Shown here: positions 5,463-6,120 of the stretch, one piece after another
Numbering within the stretch: the first letter of the stretch is position 1
Layout of the letters: every line of letters starts with the position of its first letter
Origin: Thermoproteota archaeon
GTDB taxonomy: Archaea > Korarchaeota > Korarchaeia > Korarchaeales > Korarchaeaceae
Direction: 5' to 3'
Length of the DNA: 6,120 nucleotides
Assembly (NCBI GenBank): GCA_003661265.1
Contig: QMVU01000073.1
Coordinates: 1-6,120, forward strand
Notes under the pieces: generated by a model
Seen by the model: the letters and a program-made list of their open reading frames with translations, nothing else
What the model was told of the DNA's origin: nothing
Databases searched by the model: none
Translations under genes and position numbers: made by a program

Positions 5463-5579
5463 TTATCTGCTGAGTTCGTGGGATCTAAAGTTGCTCTCGG
5501 AGTTTCCCTGAAAACTAAGCCCTTGAAGTGCCAAAAAATCATTCATAATGTTCAGGGCTTCAGGCACGCTAGCCCTCAC
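5463..5579 (-). CDS. Short ORF, possible 5' part of a nonsense-broken gene (low confidence)
   Basis: From GTG 5577-5579 (or GTG 5565-5567) the minus strand encodes 38 residues, including VPEALNIMNDFLALQGLSF, and stops at TAA 5463-5465. The next ORF begins six bases later in the same frame. If TAA were CAA, one 108-residue protein would run from 5579 to 5253. A box A-like ATTAAAAG at 5605-5612 is about 29 bases upstream, predicting a leaderless message at the first GTG. No family is recognised, and the composition is not clearly coding. Confidence 0.25.
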   Translation of the reverse strand: MRASVPEALNIMNDFLALQGLSFQGNSESNFRSHELSR

Positions 5580-5604
5580 TTGACTCGAACTAAACCGGGA
5601 GAAG

Positions 5605-5612
5605 CTTTTAAT
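5605..5612 (-). promoter_or_regulatory. Possible box A for the small minus-strand ORFs
   Basis: The minus strand reads ATTAAAAG. Placing initiation about 26 bases downstream gives roughly 5583, four bases before GTG 5579. Based on motif and spacing only. Confidence 0.3.
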
Positions 5613-5640
5613 GAAGGCTTACGACCAATAGAGAAGCAAT

Positions 5641-5652
5641 CTTTATTATTTA
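5641..5652 (+). promoter_or_regulatory. Box A of the divergent membrane protein gene (leaderless)
   Basis: CTTTATTATTTA is centred about 26 bases before ATG 5672, so transcription should begin at or next to the start codon. The bases just before the ATG contain no Shine-Dalgarno sequence, consistent with a leaderless mRNA. Confidence 0.5.
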
Positions 5653-5671
5653 TCTGCCTTTTCTTTGCACA

Positions 5672-6120
5672 ATGGAGAGAGTAGATCGGGAGCGTGAAGT
5701 AAAGGAGAAGTTAGACAAGCTTGAGGACCTCCGGAGATCGGGGCAGATCTCTGAAGAGACTTATAGAAAGATGAAATCTGAGCTGCAAGAGAGGCTTAAG
5801 AGAATCAAGGCTTTGAAGAAAGAGGAGAAGGCGAAGCGAAGACTAAGGCTTCCAAAGGGAGAGGTAGGAAGAGAGGAGAAAATAGGACTGAAGGTTCCTA
5901 AGAGAATGCCATTCTTTGGAAGGAAAGGCCCGGGATTAGCTTATCTCAGTGCTGGGGTGATCCTAGGGTTCCTAACGCTCCTTCTATCCTCTTACTTCAG
6001 ACCAGACCTGATGTCATCGCTCACAGGACTTATTGCTCTTCCTTTGTCAGCTGGTTTCATTGGCTGCCTGCCAGGAAGGCTTGCTGGAGGTGGAATAAGA
6101 GAAGCTGGCTACTCTGCCTT
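5672..6120 (+). CDS. Membrane protein with SHOCT-like helical N-terminus (C-terminus beyond window)
   Basis: The only plus-strand gene; 149 codons are visible and the frame is open at the right edge. Residues 1-50 form charged helices with KLDKLEDLRRSGQISEETYR and a following KMKSELQERL. This pattern (leucine helix, short G-x-I turn, E-E-x-Y/F, second helix) resembles SHOCT-type short oligomerisation domains. A very basic linker (about 50-88) follows, then two hydrophobic segments, GLAYLSAGVILGFLTLLLSS (about 91-110) and SLTGLIALPLSAGFIGCL (about 117-134), with a glycine-rich GRLAGGG after them. It is probably an integral membrane protein with a cytoplasmic N-terminal coiled region. ATG 5672 is chosen for its spacing from box A. 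Specific function is not recognised; it is transcribed divergently from the minus-strand block. Confidence 0.75.
   Translation, partial: MERVDREREVKEKLDKLEDLRRSGQISEETYRKMKSELQERLKRIKALKKEEKAKRRLRLPKGEVGREEKIGLKVPKRMPFFGRKGPGLAYLSAGVILGFLTLLLSSYFRPDLMSSLTGLIALPLSAGFIGCLPGRLAGGGIREAGYSA

Noticed and set aside
5576..5600. tRNA T-arm-like GTTCGAGTC on the minus strand
   Set aside because: The flanking bases do not form a T-stem and no acceptor, D or anticodon arms are present, so it is not a tRNA; a tRNA-derived attachment site is also unsupported.
5382..5684. Plus-strand ORF of 100 codons
   Set aside because: The sequence lacks a protein-like pattern, has no box A or ribosome binding site, and overlaps the well-supported gene start at 5672 in another frame.

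Overview
The window looks like chromosomal DNA of an archaeon, probably a thermophile of the TACK group; the lineage is an inference. The evidence is an archaeal-type arginyl-tRNA synthetase, TATA-like box A elements 25-35 bases before starts, several TTG and GTG starts, AGG/AGA-dominated arginine codons and T-rich tracts after genes instead of hairpin-plus-U terminators. I recognise no rRNA, tRNA, insertion sequence or CRISPR array.

Layout: almost everything is on the minus strand; only the last gene is on the plus strand. From left to right: the N-terminal 219 residues of an adenylate-forming (LuxE/PaaK-like) ligase running off the left edge (1-659); a gap of about 170 bases with a well-formed hairpin; a CPBP/Rce1-type membrane metalloprotease homologue (832-1503); a small winged-helix regulator (1564-1803); argS (1867-3762); a small hydrophobic protein of unknown function (3918-4172) whose frame seems interrupted at a (GC)4 run; a membrane-anchored alpha/beta hydrolase split by one frameshift (4294-5162); a region of small weak ORFs (5253-5579); and a divergent plus-strand membrane protein with a SHOCT-like N-terminus, cut by the right edge (5672-6120).

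The left part (ligase, protease, regulator, argS) is intact. The stretch from 3850 to 5579 differs: three consecutive minus-strand reading frames are each interrupted once (a two-base shift, a one-base shift, an in-frame TAA), and each would be restored by one small edit. This means either a decaying accessory block, sequence errors, or, less likely, recoding. It is the most notable signal in the window.

No shared pathway is evident. ArgS is housekeeping. The winged-helix gene and the CPBP gene could form a small regulator/protease unit, but a T-rich tract lies between them. No complete new multi-gene system can be supported from this sequence.
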